47,391 nucleotides of DNA from RECO01 sp050485385. GTDB taxonomy: Bacteria > Pseudomonadota > Alphaproteobacteria > Geminicoccales > Geminicoccaceae. Location: positions 1 to 47,391 of the forward strand of contig JBJHBG010000024.1 of assembly GCA_050485385.1 (NCBI GenBank), in the 5' to 3' direction. Shown here piece by piece: positions 8,115 to 17,750 of this stretch; position 1 is the first letter of the stretch; each line of letters opens with the position of its first letter. Below the pieces are notes generated by a model, which saw only the letters and a program-made list of their open reading frames with translations, had not been told where the DNA came from and searched no databases. The translations under genes and the position numbers were made by a program.

Positions 8115-8251
8115 CGCTGCCGCCGCGGTGCCCAGGGATCGAGGATGGCGTTCGACGCCACGACGTAGGGCGTGCTGACGGTGCGCGCATACCGAATACT
8201 CACCAAGGAGTGGTACACCCAAAGCCCCTGCACATCGACCAGGTAAACCAC
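8115..8251 (-). pseudogene. Glycosyltransferase family 4 fragment
   Basis: On the minus strand about 45 codons contain QGLWVYHSLV, RYARTVSTPYVVAS and NAILDPWAPRR. This corresponds to the N-terminal-domain segment of GT4 enzymes of exopolysaccharide clusters (HxHGLWxYxS, then PYVVSPHGMLDPWALRR). The family histidine-glycine of SPHGML is changed to SNAIL, neither the upstream nor the downstream part of the family is present in frame, and the frame runs into unrelated sequence. It is a remnant, lying upstream of gmd in the same direction. Confidence 0.65.
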
Positions 8252-8449
8252 CCCAGGTTGCCCGGAGGCTGGTTGGCTCGAGTTCTACGCGGCCATCGGC
8301 TCGTTCTCCAGGGCGTCGCTCGAGCGCCAGCCTGATCCGCAATCCACGGCCGCCCGAGCCACACGCATGCCCAGCTCGAAAGGCCCAGCGATGGTGAAGC
8401 CGCCGCACACACCCAAGCGGTTCCGCGACGGAATATCCACCTTGGAACA

Positions 8450-8478
8450 CCCCCAGGCGGTCTGCCGCGACCTGGGGG
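8450..8478. repeat. Inverted repeat capable of forming a hairpin
   Basis: Arms CCCCCAGG (8450-8457) and CCTGGGGG (8471-8478) pair perfectly over 8 bases around a 13-base loop. No T run follows on either strand. It lies about 190 bases beyond the end of the Yej-type ATPase gene and may help terminate or stabilise that transcript; function is not shown. Confidence 0.45.
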
Positions 8479-8666
8479 ACCGCTTGGTGACGGGACACGT
8501 CGATGGTACGCAGGGGTGTCGAGGCGGCCCTTACGGCTCGGGTTTCTCGACGTGTCGGGCGGGCAAGACAGCGGTCCGATTTTCGGTGTTTGTTCCTTGG
8601 TCGAGTTGTGCAGCCTACCTGCGGTCGCGGCGGGTACGCTCGTGGCACGGTCGAGCGCGGCTGCGC

Positions 8667-10292
<1,626 letters not shown>

Positions 10293-10326
10293 GGGGCGGG
10301 TCCCGAGCGGAGGGAACGGCGATAGA

Positions 10327-10347
10327 CAGGGGGCTTTTGGCCCCCTG
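10327..10347. repeat. Intercistronic hairpin in the Yej-type operon
   Basis: Perfect arms CAGGGGGC (10327-10334) and GCCCCCTG (10340-10347) flank a 5-base TTTTG loop. A second overlapping palindrome continues to about 10357. It sits in the roughly 100-base gap between the permease stop and the ATPase start, the only long gap between the four transporter genes. It could act as an mRNA processing or partial termination site; this is inference. Confidence 0.5.
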
Positions 10348-10395
10348 GGGCCCCCAGCCAGCGACAACGCTGCTGCCCCGTTCGAGACGTGGCGG

Positions 10396-11502
10396 TCATC
10401 GGAACGTTTTCCTTGGGTCGAAGGCGTCGCGGACCGCCTCGAAGACGAACACCAGCAAGGACAGCATCACCGCCAGCACCATGAAGCCGGAGATGCCGAG
10501 CCAGGGGGCGTTCAGGTTGTTGCGGCCCTGCTGCAACAGCTCGCCGAGCGAGGGCGAGCCCGCCGGCAGGCCGAAGCCCAAGAAGTCGAGCGAGGTGAGG
10601 GTGGTGATGGCACCGGTGAGGATGAACGGCATCAGCGTGAGGGTCGCCACCATCGCGTTGGGCAGCACGTGGCGCCACATGATGGTGGCGTTGGAGACGC
10701 CGAGGGCGCGCGCCGCGCGGACGAAGTCGAAATTCCGCGCGCGCAGGAACTCGGCACGGACCACGTCGACCAGCGCCATCCACGAGAAGAGCAGCATGAG
10801 CCCGAGCAGCCACCAGAAATTGGGCGTGATGACGCTTGCCAGGATGATCAGGAGGTAGAGCGTGGGCAGGCCCGACCAGACCTCGATGAAGCGCTGCATG
10901 CCGAGGTCGACCCAGCCGCCGAAATAGCCCTGCACGGCACCGGCGGCGACGCCGACGATGGAGGACAGGATGGTGAGCGTCAGGCCGAACAGCACCGAGA
11001 TGCGGAAGCCGTAGACGACGCGGGCGACGACGTCTCGGTTCTGGTCGTCGGTGCCGAGCCAGTTCTGGGCAGACGGCGGGGCCGGGGCCGGGTGGTCGAG
11101 ATCGGTGATGAAGGTGTTGTAGCTGTACGGAATCAGCGGCCAGATCGCGAAGCCGCCCTCGGCGATCAGGTCGCGGACGAACGGGTCCCGGTAGTCGGCC
11201 TCGGTCGGAAAGTCGCCGCCGAATTCGGTCTCCGCGTAGGTGAACACCACGGGGAAGTGCGCTTTGCCATCGAACCAGACGAAGATCGGCCGGTCGTTGG
11301 CGACGAACTCGGCGAACAGGCTGACGACGAACAGGACCAGGAAGATCTTGAGCGACCAGTAGCCGCGTTTGTTGCGCTTGAAGTTGTGCAGGCGGCGCTC
11401 GTTCAGCGGGCTGAGGCGCAGGGGCACACCCAAAAGGCGGACGGGCGGCCGTACCCGCGGTGGCGGCGGTACGACGGCGGTCGGGCTGCGCACCTCGTCC
11501 AT
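10396..11502 (-). CDS. yejE: Peptide ABC transporter permease (YejE-like)
   Basis: This protein has 368 residues from the ATG at 11502, which overlaps the yejB stop (ATGA). After a cytosolic N-terminus (LLGVPLRLSPLNERRLHNFKRNKRGYWSL) comes the first membrane helix, then a periplasmic segment with the YejE-like PYSYNTF and NWLGTDDQNRDVVARVVYG sequences, then the BPD-transporter domain with about five helices. The EAA-type loop reads RAARALGVSNATIMWRHVLPN. It forms the membrane channel with YejB. Family length is normal. Confidence 0.92.
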   Translation of the reverse strand: MDEVRSPTAVVPPPPRVRPPVRLLGVPLRLSPLNERRLHNFKRNKRGYWSLKIFLVLFVVSLFAEFVANDRPIFVWFDGKAHFPVVFTYAETEFGGDFPTEADYRDPFVRDLIAEGGFAIWPLIPYSYNTFITDLDHPAPAPPSAQNWLGTDDQNRDVVARVVYGFRISVLFGLTLTILSSIVGVAAGAVQGYFGGWVDLGMQRFIEVWSGLPTLYLLIILASVITPNFWWLLGLMLLFSWMALVDVVRAEFLRARNFDFVRAARALGVSNATIMWRHVLPNAMVATLTLMPFILTGAITTLTSLDFLGFGLPAGSPSLGELLQQGRNNLNAPWLGISGFMVLAVMLSLLVFVFEAVRDAFDPRKTFR

Positions 11503-12590
11503 CAGACCTCGCGCCGCTCGAAGTCGATGCGCGGGTCGACCAGCACGTAGGTCAGATCGGAAATGAGCTTCACGACGAGGCCCAACAGCGTGAAGACGAA
11601 GAGCGTGCCGAACATCACCGGATAGTCGCGCCTGAGAGCCGCCTCGAAGCCGAGCAGGCCGAGGCCGTCGAGCGAGAAGATGATCTCGATGAGGAGCGCG
11701 CCGGTGAATAGGATGCCGATGAAGGCACCGGGGAAGCCGGCGATGATGATCAGCATGGCATTGCGGAAGACGTGCCGGTAGAGGACCGCGTTGGGCTCCA
11801 GGCCCTTGGCACGGGCGGTCAGCACGTACTGTTTGTTGATCTCGTCGAGGAACGAGTTCTTGGTCAACATCGTCAGGCCGGCGAAGGCGCCGATGACCAG
11901 GGAGAGGATCGGCAGCGTTAGATGCCAGAAATAATCGAGGATACGCCCCGGCCAGGAGAGTTGCTCCCAGTTGTCGGAAACCAACCCGCGCAGGGGAAAC
12001 CAGTCGAGATAGGAGCCGCCGGCAAACACTACGATCAAGAGTATGGCGAAGAGGAATCCCGGAATGGCATAGCCGACGATAATGAGACCCGACGTCCAGA
12101 CATCGAATGTCGAGCCGTCGTTTACTGCCTTCCTGATGCCTAGAGGTATCGAAATCAAGTAGGTTAGCAACGTCGTCCACAAACCCAGTGAGATCGAGAC
12201 GGGCATTTTCTCCAGAACCAGCTCGACCACGCTCTTGTCGACGAAGAAGCTGTTGCCGAAGTCGAAGCGCAGATAGTTGCCCATCATCTGAAAGAAGCGG
12301 ATGTGGGCTGGCTGATCGAAGCCGAACATCTGCTCGATCTCGGCGATGAGCTCCGGGTCGAGCCCCTGGGCGCCGCGATAGCGGGTGGTGGTTTCGTCGC
12401 TCGCGCCGCGCACCTCGCCGCCGTCGGCGCCGGTGAGGCGCGCGGTGACGTCGATGCCGCCCTGCATGTCGGAGAGCAACTGCTCGACCGGTCCGCCCGG
12501 CGCCGACTGCACGATGATGAAGTTGACCACCATGATCCCGAGCAGCGTCGGGACGATGAGCAGGAGGCGCCGGGCGATGTAAGCGAGCAT
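11502..12590 (-). CDS. yejB: Peptide ABC transporter permease (YejB-like)
   Basis: This 362-residue protein starts MLAYIARRLLLIVPTLLGIMVVNF, the classic N-terminal helix of DppB/OppB/YejB permeases. A long periplasmic insertion contains LDPELIAEIEQMFGFDQP. The membrane domain has the coupling sequence TARAKGLEPNAVLYRHVFRNAM, which contacts the ATPase. It lies 9 bases downstream of the binding-protein gene and its stop overlaps the yejE start, so the operon order is yejA-yejB-yejE-yejF. In Escherichia coli the Yej importer takes up oligopeptides and microcin C; whether substrates match here is unknown. Confidence 0.93.
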   Translation of the reverse strand: MLAYIARRLLLIVPTLLGIMVVNFIIVQSAPGGPVEQLLSDMQGGIDVTARLTGADGGEVRGASDETTTRYRGAQGLDPELIAEIEQMFGFDQPAHIRFFQMMGNYLRFDFGNSFFVDKSVVELVLEKMPVSISLGLWTTLLTYLISIPLGIRKAVNDGSTFDVWTSGLIIVGYAIPGFLFAILLIVVFAGGSYLDWFPLRGLVSDNWEQLSWPGRILDYFWHLTLPILSLVIGAFAGLTMLTKNSFLDEINKQYVLTARAKGLEPNAVLYRHVFRNAMLIIIAGFPGAFIGILFTGALLIEIIFSLDGLGLLGFEAALRRDYPVMFGTLFVFTLLGLVVKLISDLTYVLVDPRIDFERREV

Positions 12591-12599
12591 GGGGGGTGG

Positions 12600-14453
12600 T
12601 CAGTTACGCACGCGGCGGCGGGTGCCGACAGCCTCGACCTTGTCCGGTTCGACCCACCAAGCCCAGAGGTCGAGGCCGTAGATCGGCAGTTCGTCCGGCC
12701 GGCCGAACACGTCCCAGCGGGCGATGCGCTGGGTGGTCGAGTGCCAGTGCGGCACGACGTAGAAGCCCCATTGCAGGACGCGGTCGAGGGCGCGCGTTGC
12801 ATCGACCAACGCCTCGCGCGAGGGGGCCTGGATGATGCGGTGGATCAGCGATTCCACGGCCTCGTTGCAGATGCCGGCGAGGTTGCGCGAACCCGGCGTG
12901 TCGCGCGCGGCGCAACTCCAGAAGTCACGCTGCTCGTTGCCCGGCGAGAGCGACTGGCCCCAGACGTTGACCGTCATGTCGAAGTCGAAGGCGTCGAGCC
13001 GGTTTCTGTATTGCGAGGGATCGACCGTGCGCTGCCGCGCCCGCACGCCGAGCCGCTCCAGATTGCTGATGAAGGGACCCACCACCCGCTCGAAGGCCGG
13101 GCTGTCGAGCAGGATCTCGAACTCCATCCGCTGGCCGGTGGCGGTCTCGGTCAGAACGCCGTCCCGCACCTCCCAGCCGGCCTCGCGCAAGAGGCCCAGC
13201 GCGGTGCGGAACTGGCTGCGCATGACGTCGCTGCCACCCCCTGGTGGCGGCTGGTACTCGGCCTCGAACACGCGCGGATCGAGGCTTTCGCGGAACGGAT
13301 CCAGCAGGCGGATCTCCGATTCGCTGGGCAGGCCTTCGGCGGCAAGGTAGCTGTTCGAGAAGTAGGAGCGCGAGCGGGTGTACTGACCGAAGAAGAGGGT
13401 GCGGTTGGACCACTCGAAGTCGAAGGCGTAGCCCAAAGCCTCGCGGACCCGCGCATCCTGGAAGATCGGCCGGCGGGTGTTGAAGACGAAGCCCTGCATG
13501 CCGGTGCCGCCCTGGCGCTCGATCTCCTCCAGCACGATCTGACCGGCGTCGACGGCGGGTCCGGTGTAGCCCTGCGCCCACAGCCGCGCGGTGTTCTCGG
13601 CGCGGAAGTCGTACTCGCCGGCAAGGAACGCCTGCAAGGCCACGTTTGCCTCGCGATAATACTCGAAACGCACGCGGTCGAAGTTGTTGCGCCCGCGATT
13701 CACCGGCAGATCCTGACCCCAGTAGTCCCCAACCCGTTCATAGACGATGGCGCGGCCCGGATCGACCGAGGCGACACGATAGGGGCCACTCCCCAGCGGT
13801 GGCGTCAGCGTCGTCTGGTTGAAGGTGACGTCATCGCGCTCGTAGTAGTGCTTCGGCAGGATCGGCAACTGACCGATGATGAGTGGCAACTCGCGATTGA
13901 CGGTGCCGTCGAACTCGAAGCGGATGCGGTGCGGGCCTTCGACGATCACCTCGGCGACGTTGGCGTAGTAGGCGCGGTAGAACGGCGCGCCCTCGGTCTT
14001 CAGGATCTCCAGGCTGAAGGCGACGTCGTCGGCGGTGATCGGCTCGCCGTCATGCCAGCGGGCCTCCGGCCGCAGGTTGAACGCCACCCACGAGCGGTCC
14101 TCGGGGATCTCGACGGACTCCGCGATCAGCCCGTACTCCGAGAAGGGCTCGTCGTTGCTGCGCGTGGTGAGGCTGTCGAAGATCAGCCCGACGCCGGCCG
14201 CCGGTGCGCCCCGGATGATGAAGGGGTTGAGGCTGTCGAACGTGCCGATGGCCGAGAGGCTGATGGTGCCGCCCCTGGGCGCGTCGGGATCGGCGTAGTC
14301 GAAATGCGTGAAGTCCGGGCCGTACTTCAGCTCGCCGTACATCGAGGCGCCGTGGCGCGGCTCGACACCGGTCACGCCCGCAGCGGCCACGAAGCTGGCG
14401 ACAACGAACGTGGCAACGAGGGCGCCGAGGCGCCAGGGCCGGACATGCTGCAT
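12600..14453 (-). CDS. yejA: Extracellular peptide-binding protein (YejA-like, SBP family 5)
   Basis: This protein has 617 residues from the ATG at 14453, which has a strong GGAGGAG Shine-Dalgarno 7 bases upstream; a start at 14528 would add non-family sequence. The N-terminus is a Sec signal peptide (basic RPWR, then a Leu/Val/Ala core). The mature part begins GASMYGELKYGPDFTHFDY, which is YejA-like, followed by FDSLNPFIIRG and the family-5 segment WVAFNLRPEARWHDGEPITADDV. It would act in the periplasm, delivering peptides to YejBE. It is the first gene of the operon. Confidence 0.94.
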   Translation of the reverse strand: MQHVRPWRLGALVATFVVASFVAAAGVTGVEPRHGASMYGELKYGPDFTHFDYADPDAPRGGTISLSAIGTFDSLNPFIIRGAPAAGVGLIFDSLTTRSNDEPFSEYGLIAESVEIPEDRSWVAFNLRPEARWHDGEPITADDVAFSLEILKTEGAPFYRAYYANVAEVIVEGPHRIRFEFDGTVNRELPLIIGQLPILPKHYYERDDVTFNQTTLTPPLGSGPYRVASVDPGRAIVYERVGDYWGQDLPVNRGRNNFDRVRFEYYREANVALQAFLAGEYDFRAENTARLWAQGYTGPAVDAGQIVLEEIERQGGTGMQGFVFNTRRPIFQDARVREALGYAFDFEWSNRTLFFGQYTRSRSYFSNSYLAAEGLPSESEIRLLDPFRESLDPRVFEAEYQPPPGGGSDVMRSQFRTALGLLREAGWEVRDGVLTETATGQRMEFEILLDSPAFERVVGPFISNLERLGVRARQRTVDPSQYRNRLDAFDFDMTVNVWGQSLSPGNEQRDFWSCAARDTPGSRNLAGICNEAVESLIHRIIQAPSREALVDATRALDRVLQWGFYVVPHWHSTTQRIARWDVFGRPDELPIYGLDLWAWWVEPDKVEAVGTRRRVRN

Positions 14454-14538
14454 GGTTCGGCTCCTCCGGGAGTGCGAAAACAGGAGGTGGCATGCCGGGC
14501 CGGGGAAGAAAAGACCCGGCCTGTTCATCTTGACCGCT

Positions 14539-15309
14539 TCAGCCGTTGAGGAGGGCCAGCGCCGCCGCGTGCAGCGGCCCGTCCCCGGCGGCCACCACGT
14601 CGCCGGCGCTCGCCGTGGTCAGGGCGCGGCCCCGCCAGTCGGAGACGACGCCGCCCGCGCCCTCGATCACCGGCACCAGGGCCGCGAGGTCGAACGGCTT
14701 CAAGCCGGTCTCGACGACGAGGTCGATGCAGCCCGCGGCAAGCAGGCCGTAGGCATAGGCGTCGCCGCCCCAACTCAGGCTGGCGGTGGCGGCGCGCAGC
14801 CGGTCGAGGGCGGCACGGTCGCTGGGGCTAGCGAACATCTCCGGTGCCGTGGTCGACAGGATCGCATCCTCCACCCGTCGCCCGCGGCGGGTTCGCAACG
14901 GTGCCGTACCGAGCCAAGCGCTGCCGTCATGGCCGACCCAGCGCTCGCGCGTCCAGGGCTGGTCGATGACGCCGAGCACCGGACGGCCGCGCACGGCGAG
15001 GGCGACGAGCGTGGTGAAGGTGGGTTTGCCGGCGACGAACGCGCGCGTGCCGTCGATCGGGTCGAGCACCCACGCGCGCTCGCCGGTTGCGGCCACGTCC
15101 TCGAATTCTTCGCCGAGCACCCCGTCGGCTGGCCGTTCCGCCTCGAGGATGGCTCGCATGGCCACCTCGGCGGCACGATCCGCCGCGGTCACGGGACTGA
15201 GGTCGGCCTTTCGCTCCAGGGCGTCGAGCTGGCGGAAATAGGGCAGGATGGCGGCGCCCGCGGCATCCGCCAGGCGCTGCGCGAGGACGATGTCCCCAGC
15301 GTCGACCAC
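14539..15309 (-). CDS. hisN: Inositol monophosphatase family phosphatase, HisN-like histidinol-phosphatase
   Basis: This protein has 256 residues using a GTG at 15309, 8 bases after the cytochrome c stop; the frame upstream of that point is only the antisense of neighbouring genes. Metal-binding motifs are visible: GEEFED (Glu pair), DPIDGTRAFVAGKP (the IMPase DPIDGT motif) and WGGDAYAYGLLAAGCIDLVVE (the C-terminal WGxD metal motif). The length and the GKPTFTT segment fit histidinol-phosphate phosphatases of the IMPase type. The enzyme dephosphorylates histidinol phosphate in His biosynthesis, or a related sugar/inositol phosphate. No other his genes lie in the window, so the specific substrate is uncertain. 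The start has no clear ribosome binding site. Confidence 0.82.
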   Translation of the reverse strand: MVDAGDIVLAQRLADAAGAAILPYFRQLDALERKADLSPVTAADRAAEVAMRAILEAERPADGVLGEEFEDVAATGERAWVLDPIDGTRAFVAGKPTFTTLVALAVRGRPVLGVIDQPWTRERWVGHDGSAWLGTAPLRTRRGRRVEDAILSTTAPEMFASPSDRAALDRLRAATASLSWGGDAYAYGLLAAGCIDLVVETGLKPFDLAALVPVIEGAGGVVSDWRGRALTTASAGDVVAAGDGPLHAAALALLNG

Positions 15310-15317
15310 GGGGCCGC

Positions 15318-15917
15318 TCAGCGGCCCTGGCCGCTCGCCTCGCCGCCCTCGGGCACCTCCTCGGTCGCGTCGTCGGGGGCTTCCGGTAGCGGCTTCGGAT
15401 CGTTGGAGAGCGAGCGCAGATAGGCGATCATGTCGGCCCGTGCGGCGTCGTTCGCGATGCCGGCGAAGCTCATGCTGGTGCCCGGCGCCCAGGTGCCGGG
15501 CGCGCGCAGGAATCCGTCCATCTTCTCGTAGGTCCACTCGCCGTCGAGACCGGCGAGCGTGGCCGAGTAGCGAAAGCCGTCCTTGCCGGCGATGTCGTTG
15601 CCGAGCACGTTCCACAGGTTGGGGCCGACGCGATGGGCGCCGCCCTCGTCGACCGAGTGGCAGGCGGCGCAGGCCCTGAAGCCGCGTTGGCCGTCGTCTG
15701 CCGACGCCGAGGCGAGCAGGACGGCCAGCGGCACGGCGGGGGTGTCGTCCTCCGCCTCGGCCACCGCCGTGTCGTCGGCGACCAGGATCGCGAAGACCGG
15801 CTGGTCGAGGCGTGGGACGTAGTAGAGCAGGTCCGAAATCACGCTCGAGCCGACGACGATGATGCCGGCCGTGAGCATCCCGCCGATGAGCTTGTTCGTC
15901 TCGAGCGATCCTGCCAT
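15318..15917 (-). CDS. cycM: Membrane-anchored c-type cytochrome (CycM-like)
   Basis: This 199-residue protein begins MAGSLETNKLIGGMLTAGIIVVG, an uncleaved N-terminal anchor typical of CycM/cytochrome c552 of alphaproteobacteria. The heme c site is CAACH in the context FRACAACHSVDEGG, followed by VGPNLWNVLG. The distal methionine is probably in GTSMSFAGI. An acidic, Pro/Glu-rich tail closes the protein. It probably carries electrons from the bc1 complex to cytochrome c oxidase in the periplasm. It is divergent from kdsB, a neighbourhood (cycM-kdsB-pheA) that I know from several alphaproteobacteria. Confidence 0.93.
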   Translation of the reverse strand: MAGSLETNKLIGGMLTAGIIVVGSSVISDLLYYVPRLDQPVFAILVADDTAVAEAEDDTPAVPLAVLLASASADDGQRGFRACAACHSVDEGGAHRVGPNLWNVLGNDIAGKDGFRYSATLAGLDGEWTYEKMDGFLRAPGTWAPGTSMSFAGIANDAARADMIAYLRSLSNDPKPLPEAPDDATEEVPEGGEASGQGR

Positions 15918-15955
15918 CTGTCTCCCTCTTCACAACGGTGGTGGCGGGCGCTACC

Positions 15956-15971
15956 CGATCACTCGTGATCG
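15956..15971. promoter_or_regulatory. Palindrome in the divergent cycM/kdsB promoter region
   Basis: CGATCAC (15956-15962) and GTGATCG (15965-15971) are perfect 7-base arms separated by 2 bases. The site lies 39 bases upstream of the cytochrome c start and 125 bases upstream of the kdsB start. Its symmetry suggests an operator for a dimeric regulator, but no regulator is assigned. Confidence 0.45.
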
Positions 15972-16095
15972 TTCGGCCGCCCGTTGGCATTCCCTGGCGC
16001 CGGTGCATGGACAGGGTACCAAAGGGTGTCAAGCGACCACAACGTCTTCGCCGCCTCCCGTCGGACGCGGTATCGTCCTGGCCGAAACCAACGCT

Positions 16096-16875
16096 ATGAT
16101 GCCCGACCGTCCCTCGGTTCTCGTCGTCATCCCCTCGCGGCTCGCCGCCACGCGGTTGCCGCGCAAGCCGTTGTTGGATATCGCCGGCGAGCCGATGATC
16201 CTGCACGTGTGGCGGCGTGGCATGGAGGCCGGGATCGGACCGGTGGTGGTCGCCGCCGCCGATCCCGAGATCGCCTTCGCCGTGGAGGCGGCGGGCGGCA
16301 ACGCCGTCCTCACCGACCCCGACCTCGCCTCCGGCACCGACCGCGTGCTCGCCGCCGTCGAGGAGTTGGACCCCGGCCGCACCGTCGATCTGGTGGTCAA
16401 CCTCCAGGGCGACATGCCCGAGGTCGACCCGAGCTACCTCGCCTTGGCCCTGGCGCCGGTGATCGAGGACGGTTGCGACATCGGCACCCTCGTCGTGCCC
16501 ACCGACGACGCCCGCGAGCGCGACGACCCGAGCTGCGTGAAGGCCGTCGTGAGCTTTACCGACAAGGGCCGGAGTCGGGGCAATGCCCTCTACTTCACGC
16601 GCGCGCCCGCGCCCTCGGGACCGGGACCGCTGCTGCACCACGTCGGCATCTACGGTTTTCGGCGGGACGCACTGGAGCGGTTCTGCGACCTGCCGCCGAG
16701 CCCCTTGGAACGGCGCGAGCGGCTGGAGCAACTGCGGGCCATCGAGGCCGGCATGCGCATCGGCGTCCGCACGGTCGCCACGGCCCCACCCGGCATCGAC
16801 ACGCCCGACGATCTCGAGGGCGCTCGCCGCCGTCTCGTCCACAACCTGCCCCGACCCGGTGGAGCCCCCGCATGA
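16096..16875 (+). CDS. kdsB: 3-deoxy-manno-octulosonate cytidylyltransferase (CMP-KDO synthetase)
   Basis: This protein has 259 residues from the first of two adjacent ATGs. The signature VVIPSRLAATRLPRKPL at the N-terminus binds CTP. LVVNLQGDMPEVDP and RGNALYFTRAPAP, HHVGIYGFRRDAL are further KdsB blocks. It activates KDO as CMP-KDO for lipopolysaccharide inner core synthesis in the cytoplasm, so the organism makes a Gram-negative outer membrane. Asp in the family QGDEP block is kept while Glu is replaced by Met (QGDMP), as also occurs in alphaproteobacterial members to my recollection. The stop overlaps the pheA start. Confidence 0.95.
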   Translation: MMPDRPSVLVVIPSRLAATRLPRKPLLDIAGEPMILHVWRRGMEAGIGPVVVAAADPEIAFAVEAAGGNAVLTDPDLASGTDRVLAAVEELDPGRTVDLVVNLQGDMPEVDPSYLALALAPVIEDGCDIGTLVVPTDDARERDDPSCVKAVVSFTDKGRSRGNALYFTRAPAPSGPGPLLHHVGIYGFRRDALERFCDLPPSPLERRERLEQLRAIEAGMRIGVRTVATAPPGIDTPDDLEGARRRLVHNLPRPGGAPA

Positions 16876-17720
16876 GTCCGTCCAGCCGCGCCCGCACCGT
16901 CGCCTTTCAGGGGCACCCTGGCGCCTATTCCCACCTCGCCTGCAGGCAGACCCTGCCGCATGCGGAGGCCGTCGCCTGCGCCTCGTTCGAGGACGCCTTC
17001 GCCGCCGTGCGCGAGGGCGGGACGGACCTCGCCATGATCCCCATCGAGAATTCGGTCGCGGGCCGCGTCGCCGACATCCACCAGCTCATGCCGCAGGGCG
17101 AGCTGCACATCGTCGGCGAAACCTTTCTCCGGGTGAACCACCAGCTCCTGGCACCCGCGGGGAGCCGGCTCGACCGGCTGACCCACGTCCACAGCCACGA
17201 GCAGGCGCTCGGCCAGTGCCGGCGCTACCTGCACGACCGAGGGCTCGTGCCCGTGGTCGAGGCCGACACGGCCGGCGCCGCCCGCGAGGTGGCGGAGCGG
17301 TGCGAACCGGGACATGCCGCGATCGCCTCGAGCCTCGCCGGCGAGATCTACGGTCTCGAGGTGTTGGACGCGGACATCGAGGACGCCGACCACAACACCA
17401 CGCGCTTCGTGATCCTGGCGCACGCGCCGTGGACGCCGCCGGCGGACGACGGGCTCGTCGTCACGACCTTCGTCTTCCGCGTCCGCAACGTCCCGGCGGC
17501 GCTCTACAAGGCCCTCGGCGGCTTCGCCACCAACGGCGTCAACATGACCAAGCTCGAGAGCTACGTCGACGCCAGCTTCAACCAAGCCCGCTTCTACGCC
17601 GACGTGATCGGCCACCCGGAAGCGACGCCGCTCGCCAACGCGCTCGAGGAGCTGGCCTTCTTCTCCGACGAACTGCGCATTCTCGGCACCTATCGCGCCC
17701 ATCCCTTCCGCGGGCTCTGA
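16872..17720 (+). CDS. pheA: Prephenate dehydratase
   Basis: This protein has 282 residues from the ATG that overlaps the kdsB stop (ATGA). It begins with VAFQGHPGAYSHLAC, the catalytic-domain opening of monofunctional PheA. IPIENSVAGRVADIHQLM matches the family PIENS-AG block, and NTTRFVILA contains the TRF motif of the catalytic site. The C-terminal ACT domain begins near FVFRVRNVPAALYKALGGFATNGVNMTKLES. It converts prephenate to phenylpyruvate and is expected to be feedback-inhibited by Phe through the ACT domain. No chorismate mutase domain is fused. Confidence 0.95.
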   Translation: MSPSSRARTVAFQGHPGAYSHLACRQTLPHAEAVACASFEDAFAAVREGGTDLAMIPIENSVAGRVADIHQLMPQGELHIVGETFLRVNHQLLAPAGSRLDRLTHVHSHEQALGQCRRYLHDRGLVPVVEADTAGAAREVAERCEPGHAAIASSLAGEIYGLEVLDADIEDADHNTTRFVILAHAPWTPPADDGLVVTTFVFRVRNVPAALYKALGGFATNGVNMTKLESYVDASFNQARFYADVIGHPEATPLANALEELAFFSDELRILGTYRAHPFRGL

Positions 17721-17750
17721 GCGAGCGCGCACCGGCGCCGGAGCCCCTGC

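Larger units (their letters stand above)
8016..8666. other. Degraded region between gmd and the Yej-type operon
   Basis: No intact gene is visible in 651 bases. A glycosyltransferase family 4 fragment occupies 8115-8251 on the minus strand. Further upstream on the minus strand (around 8310-8440) a second open stretch containing GGFTIAGPFELGMRVA reads like protein but ends at a stop and I cannot assign it. A hairpin lies at 8450-8478. The rest shows only spurious open frames. Confidence 0.6.

Noticed and set aside
12303..14549. Long plus-strand open frame (748 codons) opposite the peptide-binding protein
   Set aside because: The minus-strand frame has a signal peptide, an excellent ribosome binding site and YejA motifs; the plus frame is composition only.
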